DNA from: JAWSVE01 sp050789445
Lineage (GTDB): Bacteria; Pseudomonadota; Gammaproteobacteria; Pseudomonadales; Cellvibrionaceae
Assembly (NCBI GenBank): GCA_050789445.1
Contig: JAILXR010000001.1
Span: forward strand, 2,356,001 to 2,420,000
Direction of reading: 5' to 3'
DNA: 64,000 bases
Positions 1 through 7,296 of this stretch are shown one piece after another. The position numbers and the translations under genes were made by a program. The notes beneath the pieces are model-generated. The model saw only the letters and a program-made list of their open reading frames with translations, ran no database searches and was not told where the DNA came from. How positions within the stretch are numbered: the first letter of the stretch is position 1; every line of letters begins with the position of its first letter.

Positions 1-330
1 CCGATAGCTCAAATCTGTTATCGCGCCACAAGGATCATTCAAAGTGACTATTTGCGATAAACCTTCAATCATTCCATCAATGCGTGAAGATGTTAACTCC
101 AAACGATCTAGCATCGCTGCATCCAAACCATTGGCTCGACTGGATTCCATATCTTTTTGATTGGCAGAAATAATATTGGCGCGAGCATTCTCTAATGCCT
201 CAGCTGTCGCTTTGAGTGCCGTATCTTTTGCGCCAGTATCAGCAGCAGCCACAATTCGTGATGCTTCACGAGCTTGCCGCCCCAATGTATTCATATATGA
301 TTTTGTATCGGTCACTTTACTATCACTCAT
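1..330 (-). CDS. proA: Gamma-glutamyl phosphate reductase, N-terminal 110 residues (partial)
   Basis: This is the 5' part of an ORF that runs off the left edge of the window. It starts at an ATG at 328-330 on the minus strand and stays open for 110 codons. The translation begins MSDSKVTDTKSYMNTLGRQA and includes the blocks ANIISANQKDME, LDRLELTSSRIDGMIEGL and LNDPCG. These match the N-terminal NADPH-binding half of ProA, which reduces gamma-glutamyl phosphate to glutamate semialdehyde in proline synthesis. The catalytic cysteine lies in the missing part. The gene is transcribed away from the glycine-zipper gene at 591, so the 260 bp between them should hold both promoters. No strong Shine-Dalgarno sequence is visible. 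Confidence 0.88.
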   Translation of the reverse strand, partial: MSDSKVTDTKSYMNTLGRQAREASRIVAAADTGAKDTALKATAEALENARANIISANQKDMESSRANGLDAAMLDRLELTSSRIDGMIEGLSQIVTLNDPCGAITDLSYR

Positions 331-590
331 TAAACGATTTATCTTAAAACTTCACTATATTCTGGACCGGCATTATATCGGTTTTCAATCAATAAATCGT
401 AAGCATTTAAGCCCTGAATCACGTTTTACGACATAACAGCGTCTGCCAGTCACATAAATTTATCGTCACTTTCCTATATTTCCACATCTTCTCCACTCCC
501 TTCAGCTAACATTCAGCTTTCCAGCGTTATTCTGGTCATGAAATTATTAACAACAGGCGAAAGCCTTGATTTGCCGTCAGGAGAATAACG

Positions 591-1196
591 ATGCAAAAGA
601 CACACTCAACACGTAAATCATCAACCATAATGGCTTCTTTTATAGCAGTTCTTCTAGCCGGCGCCTCTTTGTCTGCATCAAATAATGCAAGTGCAGACCA
701 CAGAGAATATAGAGACAAACGAAATACTCACTATGCTCGCGTTACCCATGTCGAGCCAATTTACAGAACGGTAAAACATCGTGTGCCTATTGAGCAATGC
801 TGGATAGAAACCGTCGAGCGCGAAAGACGCTTAGCCAATCATCGCTCAAGACGCTCAACTATTATTGGCGGACTTATCGGTGCAGCGGTTGGCAGTAAAA
901 TTAGCACTCGACACCATACAGGTCACAGAAACGACCATATTGGGATTCTTGCAGGCAGCATTATAGGCGCTTCAATTGGTCACGAAGCTGGAAAAAAGCA
1001 TAGACGAGACGATATCAGAGTAATAGAAAGCCGGGATATTGAACGATGCGAAACCACCTACCAAGTCCACAGGCAAGAACAATTAATAGGGTACGATGTG
1101 AGCTATCGTCATCACGGCCGAATGTATCGCACTCACACAAAGGATCACCCTGGACGTAAAATTAGAGTCAGAGAAAATTATCGCCGCAGCTATTAA
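591..1196 (+). CDS. Glycine-zipper 2TM-domain envelope protein
   Basis: A 201-residue protein with an N-terminal secretion signal (about residues 13-35, hydrophobic core IMASFIAVLLAGASLSA, likely cut after ASA). It has a glycine-zipper pair at about 91-134 (IIGGLIGAAVG and GILAGSIIGASIGHEAG) of the Rickettsia 17-kDa antigen / SlyB type. The rest is rich in His and Arg. Two cysteines (Cys70, Cys153) flank the zipper, and the C-terminal strand-like segment (YDVSYRHHGRMYRT...) is typical of this family. Such proteins insert in or associate with the outer membrane; the biochemical role is unknown. There is no lipobox, so it is not an SlyB-like lipoprotein. A good ribosome binding site (caggagaataacg) fixes the start. 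Confidence 0.75.
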   Translation: MQKTHSTRKSSTIMASFIAVLLAGASLSASNNASADHREYRDKRNTHYARVTHVEPIYRTVKHRVPIEQCWIETVERERRLANHRSRRSTIIGGLIGAAVGSKISTRHHTGHRNDHIGILAGSIIGASIGHEAGKKHRRDDIRVIESRDIERCETTYQVHRQEQLIGYDVSYRHHGRMYRTHTKDHPGRKIRVRENYRRSY

Positions 1197-1404
1197 TAGA
1201 GATTATTTGGTATCATTGAACAGCTAAGATCAAACAACTATGCTAACTATTTAAAAGCGGCATCTAACGCAAAAAAATGGAGTAATACAATTACTAGAGG
1301 AAGGGCAAACTAACAAGGCGCCACCCTTCCCGAAACGTAAACAACCCTATTCAGCACAACCAATATCGACAACTAATTGACCTTAACTAACTTTGGCAGC
1401 GACC

Positions 1405-1797
1405 ATGACACAGACATCGAAAAAAATTCTTTTATTTCTAAGCATTGCTTTAACCGTTAGCTGTATTGCTCACGCTGATGCTGCGTCTGCTCGCCATCAA
1501 GTACTGCCAAACCTAAACCCAGAACACAATATAAAGACTGAAACGGGCAGAAGTGGAAATAATTTTTTTACGCTTTTCTCTGATTTTGAACAACCAATTA
1601 AACGATCCTTCGCAAAGCTTTCATTTCGCAAGCAAGGTAAGGCATCTAGTGCTGCAGAAGCCGCTCAAATAGCAAAACAACGCCATGGCGGAAAAGTACT
1701 AAGCGTAAGCAAGAAAAAATCCGGCGATGGCATTATCTATCGAGTAAAACTTCTACTAGAAAATGGGCGAGTTAAAACTGTCACTATTAGCGGATGA
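1405..1797 (+). CDS. Secreted PepSY-domain protein
   Basis: A small exported protein of 130 residues if it starts at the ATG at 1405. A TTG at 1393 would add four residues; I prefer ATG because it directly precedes a typical signal sequence (about residues 1-27, ending AHADAAS). The C-terminal 60 residues (AAEAAQIAKQRHGGKVLSVSK, then IIYRVKLLLENGRVKTVTI) have the PepSY pattern. That domain is found in M4 peptidase propeptides and in periplasmic proteins encoded with two-component systems. It lies 64 bp before a response regulator and histidine kinase on the same strand, so an operon is likely. The protein may modulate the sensor in the periplasm; this is inferred from gene context. No strong ribosome binding site is seen. 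Confidence 0.7.
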   Translation: MTQTSKKILLFLSIALTVSCIAHADAASARHQVLPNLNPEHNIKTETGRSGNNFFTLFSDFEQPIKRSFAKLSFRKQGKASSAAEAAQIAKQRHGGKVLSVSKKKSGDGIIYRVKLLLENGRVKTVTISG

Positions 1798-1861
1798 ACT
1801 ATTCTTAACAAATAACTTTCAAATAAAAAAATAGAAGTCCGATATTTCTTCAGGAAAACCT

Positions 1862-2545
1862 ATGCGCTTACTCATCGTTGAAGACGAAATACAATTACAA
1901 CAACAACTTTGTGATTATGTCCGCAGCCTCGGCTATACAGTAGATGCAGCCAGTGATGGCCAGGAAGGTTTATATTTTGCCACTGAATATCAATACGACC
2001 TCGCTATTATCGACATTGGCTTACCCAAATTAAACGGCATTGAAGTCATAAAAACATTAAGAAAAAATAAAATTTCTTTTCCTGTTTTAATTTTGACTGC
2101 GCGAGGAAATTGGCAGGACAAAGTAGAAGGGCTTGAATCTGGCGCTGACGACTACCTGGTAAAGCCATTTCATAACGAAGAATTAAAAGCGCGTATTAAT
2201 GCATTACTCCGGAGATCATCTGGGCATGCTTCCCCCGTTTTTGAATTCGGCGATTTGAAAATTGATACCACTGCAAAAATAGTCTCATTAAAAAATTCCA
2301 CACTTGAGCTAACGAGCTATGAATACAATACATTAGAATATTTGACTCATAACGCTGGTAAAGTAATATCAAAAGCTGAATTGACTGAACATTTATACGA
2401 TCAAGATTTTGATCGCGACAGCAACGTTATCGAAGTTTTCATAGGAAGACTTAGAAAAAAAATTGACCCTAACGGCGATATAAAACCAATCGCCACAATC
2501 AGGGGACAAGGCTATCGCTTCACCCTCAAAGAATCGATCATTTAA
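1862..2545 (+). CDS. OmpR/PhoP-family response regulator
   Basis: A 227-residue DNA-binding response regulator. The receiver domain (about 1-115) shows the acidic pair EDE at 7-9, the phosphoacceptor Asp51 (AIIDIGLP), Thr79 and Lys101 (DDYLVKPF). The C-terminal winged helix (about 125-225) ends with VIEVFIGRLRKKIDPNG and IRGQGYRF, as in PhoP and QseB. The stop codon shares one base with the start of the following kinase gene, which indicates translational coupling. The ribosome binding site aggaaaa lies just upstream of the ATG. With the PepSY gene and a PhoQ-like kinase it resembles the PhoPQ / VprAB (CarRS) group, which controls envelope charge and polymyxin resistance. The exact regulon cannot be read here. 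Confidence 0.9.
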   Translation: MRLLIVEDEIQLQQQLCDYVRSLGYTVDAASDGQEGLYFATEYQYDLAIIDIGLPKLNGIEVIKTLRKNKISFPVLILTARGNWQDKVEGLESGADDYLVKPFHNEELKARINALLRRSSGHASPVFEFGDLKIDTTAKIVSLKNSTLELTSYEYNTLEYLTHNAGKVISKAELTEHLYDQDFDRDSNVIEVFIGRLRKKIDPNGDIKPIATIRGQGYRFTLKESII

Positions 2546-3924
2546 TGTTTCGCTCATTAACATCACGATTCATTTTTGCGTCTATCCTAATACTCCCTGT
2601 ATTCTTAGTCTTAAGTGTTTTTGGGCTCAATTCAGCCTTTCAAACAAGCTTATTATCGGGCGAGGAAGAAAGATTAAAAACACATACCTATTTATTACTT
2701 GGGGCAGCAGAAGTTTCAATTGACTCATTCTGGATGCCAGAAGAACTTCAAGAGCCAAGATTCAATCAACTCGAATCCGGCCTCTACGGTGTTATTTACA
2801 ACGACAATAACGAAGAGATTTGGCGATCGCCATCAGCAAAATTATTATCTCTAAACCAGACAATCAAAGCTGCGAACAGCTTGGCCATTTCGCCCGGAAC
2901 CACCAACTTCTCAACCCTAAACACTAACAATGAAAACATATTTGTATTTTCACAAGACATTTTATGGGAACTAGAATCTGGAAACGAAAAAAAGTTTCGT
3001 TTTTCCATTTACCATTCTCAAGATGAATTCATGGCCGAGTCAAAAACCTATCAAAATCAACTATGGAAATGGCTAGGAGTTTTCGGTTTATGTATTTTAT
3101 TCGCCCAAGTTGTTATTTTACGCTGGGGGCTTAAACCGCTAAAAAGCCTTGCTACTGATTTAAAAAAGATAGAGTCTGGCGAGAACGAAAAATTAGAAGG
3201 AAGGTATCCATCTGAAATACAGCCAGTCACGGATAATTTAAATCATGTCATTAACGTCGAGAAAAAACAAAGAGAAAGATATCGAACAACCTTAGATGAC
3301 TTAGCACACAGCTTAAAAACTCCGTTATCTGTCATTCAAAGCATGATTGAAAACAACAATATACCCAAAGAAAGCGGAACAGGTCTAAAAGACAATTCAT
3401 TAATTATTGGCGACCAAATTGAAAGAATGAATCAAATTATTCAGCATCAATTACAACGAGCAGTCCTAGGCCAAGCAAAACCCATTGGTAATTCAGTTAG
3501 CATATTACCGATTACAAAACGGATTGTTGAATCACTTAATAAAGTTTACCGCAACAAAGGTATTGACACTTCTATTTCGATAAAACCGCATCTTATTTTT
3601 TTTGGAGATGAACGAGATTTATTTGAGCTTTTAGGAAACATCATTGAAAACGCCTACAAATATTCTCACTCGAAAATTAAAATATCTTCATTCGAGGATA
3701 ATAAAGTTATCACACTTGTCATAGAAGACGATGGCGAAGGAATTGCTAAGGAGAAACGGGATGTCATTCTAAAACGCGGTGCGCGAATTGATACAGTAAA
3801 ACCCGGGCAAGGAATCGGCCTCAGTGTGGCGCTTGACATTATCAGTAGCTACAACGGAAGCTTGGAAGTCGAACAATCAGTTTTAGGCGGCGCTTCTTTT
3901 AGAATCACCTTCCCTGTATCGTAA
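2545..3924 (+). CDS. PhoQ-like sensor histidine kinase
   Basis: A 459-residue membrane sensor. TM1 is at about 9-30 and TM2 at about 174-194, enclosing a periplasmic domain of about 140 residues. A short HAMP-like linker follows. The dimerisation box has the phosphorylated His255 in DLAHSLKTPL, a wording typical of PhoQ. The ATPase domain contains the N box (GNIIENA, Asn369), the G1 box DDGEGI at 395-400 and the G2 box GQGIGLS at 421-427. It overlaps the response regulator gene by one base and should phosphorylate that protein. The periplasmic domain is acidic in places (SGEEER, MPEELQE), which in PhoQ relates to divalent cation and cationic peptide sensing; that ligand is inferred, not shown. 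Confidence 0.88.
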   Translation: MFRSLTSRFIFASILILPVFLVLSVFGLNSAFQTSLLSGEEERLKTHTYLLLGAAEVSIDSFWMPEELQEPRFNQLESGLYGVIYNDNNEEIWRSPSAKLLSLNQTIKAANSLAISPGTTNFSTLNTNNENIFVFSQDILWELESGNEKKFRFSIYHSQDEFMAESKTYQNQLWKWLGVFGLCILFAQVVILRWGLKPLKSLATDLKKIESGENEKLEGRYPSEIQPVTDNLNHVINVEKKQRERYRTTLDDLAHSLKTPLSVIQSMIENNNIPKESGTGLKDNSLIIGDQIERMNQIIQHQLQRAVLGQAKPIGNSVSILPITKRIVESLNKVYRNKGIDTSISIKPHLIFFGDERDLFELLGNIIENAYKYSHSKIKISSFEDNKVITLVIEDDGEGIAKEKRDVILKRGARIDTVKPGQGIGLSVALDIISSYNGSLEVEQSVLGGASFRITFPVS

Positions 3925-3928
3925 AACC

Positions 3929-4960
3929 TTACTTATCATTCTGTGTTGGCCCGTAAAAACCAATCTGCTGATCAGCGCCATATATACGGTAAGGATTTTC
4001 ACTTTGTGTTTGCTTATCAACACGCCTAACAATATTTATTATTTTTTTTCTTAGCCACTGATGCACAGCCGAACCGGCAATTCGACGATGGGTTGCCAAT
4101 ACATAATGAATATAATTTTTTTCTTCTACAGGCAAGCGAATGCTTGCAACACCCGCACCCAACGCTGGATGCCTAGTGATAAAGGGCGGGCCGAACATCA
4201 CGCAATTTGTTCTCTTTACCACCTCAATGGCTGAAAACATATGCGACGTTTCAAAAACAATATCTCCAAACCCCAAAGTGTCACGACTCACTTCTTCAAG
4301 CGGCCCCATATCTAGCTCATCCAGATCAGGAACATAGAGCCAAACTTGGGGGTAAGTCTCAATAATATGCTTCAAATCACTCCAAACCAGTAATTCTTTT
4401 TTTTCGGTTCGGAGAGGATGAGCTTGTCGAACAAGAAGTACGGGGGGCAAGCTAGCAATCGGATCAAGAGTAAAATCAGATCCATATCGGGAATGTCTAC
4501 CGTGAATGGCCAAATCTAAATCACCGCTAGCAAGTTGCTCCAACTGATGCTCAATACGACTTATCGCTACGATGCGAATATTAGGAGCTTCTTGCTGAAG
4601 CTCCTCCAGTAAAATAGGGAGTATTGCCATTCCAACATATTCTGGAATCGCAATTTTGAATTCACCCTTGTAAACCCACGGATCAAATTCATGAGGAGCA
4701 ACAAGACCCTGAACACCGTGCAAGAGAGTAGCTAGCTGCTCTTGTAAATCTAAGGCTCTCGGAGTCGCCACCATTCCATGTGAACTTCTCGTAAAAAGCG
4801 GATCATCAAATAGTTCACGAAGACGCCCAAGGGTTTTACTCATCGCCGACTGAGTAATAAATAAGCGCTCAGCAGCTTTAGAAACATTACATTCTTCAAT
4901 TAAAACTTGTAGCGCAACTAACAAATTTAAATCTATTCGCGCTAGCTCACGTGTATCCAT
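3929..4960 (-). CDS. LysR-family transcriptional regulator
   Basis: A 343-residue LysR-type regulator. The N-terminal helix-turn-helix (about 8-67) contains NVSKAAERLFITQSAMSKTL and the following wing FDDPLFTRSSHGM. The effector-binding domain (about 100-310) begins FKIAIPEYVGMAILPILL. The sequence style is closer to the NodD/LeuO side of the family than to CysB. It converges on the histidine kinase gene with only 4 bp between the stops. On the other side it faces the small ORF at 5061 and an inverted repeat at 4997-5023 that could be its own operator. Its ribosome binding site (tgagg) is well placed. Ligand and target genes are unknown. Confidence 0.88.
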   Translation of the reverse strand: MDTRELARIDLNLLVALQVLIEECNVSKAAERLFITQSAMSKTLGRLRELFDDPLFTRSSHGMVATPRALDLQEQLATLLHGVQGLVAPHEFDPWVYKGEFKIAIPEYVGMAILPILLEELQQEAPNIRIVAISRIEHQLEQLASGDLDLAIHGRHSRYGSDFTLDPIASLPPVLLVRQAHPLRTEKKELLVWSDLKHIIETYPQVWLYVPDLDELDMGPLEEVSRDTLGFGDIVFETSHMFSAIEVVKRTNCVMFGPPFITRHPALGAGVASIRLPVEEKNYIHYVLATHRRIAGSAVHQWLRKKIINIVRRVDKQTQSENPYRIYGADQQIGFYGPTQNDK

Positions 4961-4996
4961 AAAAACCTCAAAAGTAATCTTAAGATAGAAAGAAAG

Positions 4997-5023
4997 TATG
5001 ATCCAACATGAACCAAGATCATA
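4997..5023. promoter_or_regulatory. Inverted repeat, candidate LysR operator
   Basis: TATGATC at 4997-5003 is repeated inverted as GATCATA at 5017-5023, with 13 bases between. The repeat lies 37 bp upstream of the LysR gene start and 38 bp upstream of the small ORF at 5061. LysR regulators usually autoregulate from the divergent intergenic region at dyads of this size. Binding is inferred from position only. Confidence 0.4.
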
Positions 5024-5060
5024 ACATCACTGTAAAAAATGCCACGTAAGGAATAATCAT

Positions 5061-5147
5061 ATGTATACAGATCCCTTAGTCATAAGCTTTATAAGCTTCG
5101 TAAAGGCCAACACACATCATCTTAAAGAATTTACAGCCTTTGAATAA
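5061..5147 (+). CDS. Possible 28-residue small protein
   Basis: A short ORF (MYTDPLVISFISFVKANTHH and eight more residues) preceded by a good ribosome binding site, aaggaataatcat, directly before the ATG. It is divergent from the LysR gene, the usual place for a LysR target. I recognise no family. A 28-codon ORF can arise by chance, so the only support is the ribosome binding site and the position. Confidence 0.3.
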   Translation: MYTDPLVISFISFVKANTHHLKEFTAFE

Positions 5148-5185
5148 ATGGATGAAGTTGAGCAAGGAAAAACACACAACCCAAA

Positions 5186-5251
5186 ATGAATTAAATTCAT
5201 ACCTATAATGATATTAGTACATTTGATGAATATCTATCGATTGAGTATCTT
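5186..5251 (+). promoter_or_regulatory. Palindrome plus sigma70 promoter, unit 1
   Basis: A perfect 15-base palindrome (atgaattaaattcat, 5186-5200) is followed by a promoter: -35 TTGATG at 5223-5228, a 17-base spacer and -10 TATCTT at 5246-5251. The first 40 bases are about 75% identical, without gaps, to 5483-5522, which has the same relation to a second promoter. The arms TGAAT/ATTCA resemble half-sites of an ARG box, but the central spacing is three rather than four bases. The regulator is therefore unknown. Confidence 0.5.
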
Positions 5252-5257
5252 TGCTGC

Positions 5258-5416
5258 CATTGAAGATTCACAAAGGACCGAAAGGTTAAGGCAAATGCCA
5301 GACTGATGTTATATTCATAGCATTATTAAATTAGCCTTCTAGTGTGATTCAACAGCCTTATCTTAAGCATTACCACTTCTAGCTATTCATACCCGTCTAT
5401 TTGACGGGTTTTTTTT
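5258..5416 (+). ncRNA. Candidate small RNA, about 160 nt, unit 1
   Basis: This is the predicted transcript between the promoter at 5223-5251 and the terminator at 5391-5416. Only ORFs of a few codons occur in it on the plus strand (for example starts at about 5295 and 5307 that stop after three and four codons), so a non-coding RNA is the simplest reading. Just before the terminator it shares the string cacttctag with the same part of unit 2 (near 5762). I recognise no Rfam-type family. The end points are estimates from the promoter and terminator. Confidence 0.4.
5391..5416 (+). terminator. Rho-independent terminator of unit 1
   Basis: The stem acccgtc / gacgggt (5391-5397 with 5403-5409) has a five-base loop and is followed by eight T residues. 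No conventional gene precedes it on this strand, which supports a short transcript ending here. Confidence 0.8.
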
Positions 5417-5482
5417 GAATCAAAGTTTTTGATTCCTAAGTCAAAAGTAAACTTTGAACGCTAAGCCTCAAAGCAAAATGAT

Positions 5483-5548
5483 ATGAATTAAAATCATCTA
5501 TATGATGATCTTATACCATTTGAAACATAACAGGCTCATCACTATAGT
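5483..5548 (+). promoter_or_regulatory. Palindrome plus sigma70 promoter, unit 2
   Basis: This is the second copy of the arrangement at 5186-5251. A slightly imperfect palindrome, atgaattaaaatcat, lies at 5483-5497, then -35 TTGAAA at 5520-5525, a 17-base spacer and -10 TATAGT at 5543-5548. A further dyad, gttagctagtcagctaac, lies in the leader at about 5560-5577, before the ribosome binding site of the small gene at 5599. Confidence 0.55.
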
Positions 5549-5598
5549 TACCCACATGAGTTAGCTAGTCAGCTAACAGAAAGCGCAAGGAGCTTACC

Positions 5599-5700
5599 AT
5601 GTTCACATTAACTGTTTTCTTTATTAGTTTTGCTTTGATAGGTTTAGTTGCCTATGAAGACTTAAACTTCGGAAGCCACTCTTCAGATTTCAAGGCTTAA
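5599..5700 (+). CDS. 33-residue single-pass membrane peptide
   Basis: A short gene with a complete set of signals: promoter at 5520-5548, a strong ribosome binding site (caaggagcttacc) before the ATG, and a terminator at 5791-5816. The peptide starts MFTLTVFFISFALIGLVAY, a single hydrophobic helix of about 17 residues, and ends with a polar tail EDLNFGSHSSDFKA. The tail-coding DNA and the bases after the stop form a nested dyad (ctcttca...tgaagag around aggcttaagcct), so the stop codon sits inside a hairpin. Size and shape suit a small membrane regulator or a type I toxin-like peptide, but no family is recognised. Confidence 0.55.
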   Translation: MFTLTVFFISFALIGLVAYEDLNFGSHSSDFKA

Positions 5701-5790
5701 GCCTAAGATTGAAGAGTGTCATCCAAGCCCTCCGCGCTTGACCTATTCAAACGCGTAACTTCACTTCTAGTTCTTCTAGCTTAAAATTTT

Positions 5791-5816
5791 AACCCATCTC
5801 ATGATGGGTTTTTTTT
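5791..5816 (+). terminator. Rho-independent terminator of unit 2
   Basis: The stem aacccatc / gatgggtt (5791-5798 with 5803-5810) has a four-base loop and runs directly into a T tract to 5816. It ends the transcript carrying the 33-residue peptide gene. Confidence 0.8.
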
Positions 5817-5947
5817 GCTTTGAATATAGGAAGAATCAATAGCATCAAGAGATGAGAGATGAGAGAAAGGAATGAGGCAGCTGATGGTGCAATCAGTTTT
5901 ACTAAAAAATCGCCGCTCTGATAAGGTTATTTAATTTTGTAACCACC

Positions 5948-7240
5948 TCAACTAAATGGTTGCTTTAGCACTATCGTCTCAACACGATCAGGGCCAGTAG
6001 AAACTATATCAACAGGAACACCAGCAAGGACTTCAAGTCGCTTAATATAATTAATCGCTTCGACAGGAAGATCTTCCATTTTCTGTAACCCAAAAGTTGT
6101 TGCCTGCCATCCAGGCATTTCTTCGTAAACGGGAACCACTTCTTCCCAACCTTCAGCGTCAAAAGGAATCGTAAGAGCTTCACCTTGAGCGTTTTTATAT
6201 CCAATACAAATTTTTATTCGCTCTAAGCCGTCGAGAACATCCAACTTAGTTAAACACATTCCAGAAATAGAATTTATTTGAACAGCATACTTTACTGCGA
6301 CAGCATCAAACCAGCCTGTTCTTCTTTCTCTTCCCGTTGTCGCTCCAAATTCATGGCCTTTAACACCCAAGTGTTTTCCAACCTCACAACTTAACTCTGT
6401 AGGAAAAGGACCAGATCCAACACGGGTTGTATAAGCCTTTGTAATTCCCAACACATAATCTAAATACAGAGGACCAACGCCAGAACCTGTTGCGGTTCCA
6501 CCCGCGGTTGTATTTGATGAAGTAACAAATGGGTAAGTACCGTGATCAATATCTAAAAGAGAACCCTGCGCTCCCTCAAACATAATATTATCGCCGCGCT
6601 CTCTCGCTTCGTGCAAAATACTCACAACATCAGCAACCATTGGGCGCAATTCTCTCCCCCAGGCTAACGAGTCGGCAAGCACCTGATCATAATCAACGCC
6701 ATCAACTTTGTAATATTCCGTCAACATGAAATTATGTAACGTCATAATACTTTTTAATTTTTTAGCGAAACGTTCTTCATTTAATAAATCACCAAGACGA
6801 AGCCCTCGACGCGCGGCCTTATCTTCATACGCAGGACCGATTCCACGGCCTGTCGTTCCAATTTTTCCGCTACCTAATGCGACTTCCCGTGCTTGGTCTA
6901 GCGCAATATGGTAAGGAAGAATTAATGGACAAGCTGGAGATAATTTTAATTTTTCTCGAACGGGAATACCTTTCTCTTCCAATTCTGCCATTTCATGTAA
7001 CAATGCTTGAGGAGACAGAACAACACCATTACCAATTAAACATGTAACGTTTTCACGTAAAATTCCAGATGGAATTAAATGCAAAACTGTTTTTTTACCT
7101 TCGATAACTAAGGTATGACCAGCATTGTGTCCACCTTGAAACCGAACAACCAAAGAAGCTTGATCCGTTAATAAGTCGACAATCTTTCCTTTACCCTCAT
7201 CGCCCCATTGTGTACCCAAAACAACAACATTCTTACCCAT
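5948..7240 (-). CDS. purA: Adenylosuccinate synthetase
   Basis: A full-length 430-residue PurA, which joins IMP and aspartate with GTP to make adenylosuccinate, the first committed step to AMP. The N-terminal GTP loop QWGDEGKGK (catalytic Asp) and GGHNAGHT (catalytic His) are present. IGTTGRGIGPAYEDK, EGAQGSLLDIDHGTYPFVTSS, TGRERRTGWFD and TKLDVLDGL also match the family. It is the last gene of the run hflK-hflC-DUF2065-hisZ-purA, the same order as in Pseudomonas. The start is 56 bp after the hisZ stop. No convincing terminator is seen just after the stop codon. Confidence 0.97.
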   Translation of the reverse strand: MGKNVVVLGTQWGDEGKGKIVDLLTDQASLVVRFQGGHNAGHTLVIEGKKTVLHLIPSGILRENVTCLIGNGVVLSPQALLHEMAELEEKGIPVREKLKLSPACPLILPYHIALDQAREVALGSGKIGTTGRGIGPAYEDKAARRGLRLGDLLNEERFAKKLKSIMTLHNFMLTEYYKVDGVDYDQVLADSLAWGRELRPMVADVVSILHEARERGDNIMFEGAQGSLLDIDHGTYPFVTSSNTTAGGTATGSGVGPLYLDYVLGITKAYTTRVGSGPFPTELSCEVGKHLGVKGHEFGATTGRERRTGWFDAVAVKYAVQINSISGMCLTKLDVLDGLERIKICIGYKNAQGEALTIPFDAEGWEEVVPVYEEMPGWQATTFGLQKMEDLPVEAINYIKRLEVLAGVPVDIVSTGPDRVETIVLKQPFS

Positions 7241-7296
7241 GCTCGACCAACTCTTTCGTTAAATATAAAATAAACACAAATTTAAATAGAAAAAAA

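Noticed and set aside
161..436. Plus-strand ORF of 91 codons at the left edge
   Set aside because: It is antisense to proA, whose N-terminal 110 residues are clearly recognisable on the minus strand.
5208..5306. 32-codon ORF starting MILVHLMNIYRL
   Set aside because: It begins upstream of the predicted transcription start of unit 1, overlaps its promoter and has no ribosome binding site.
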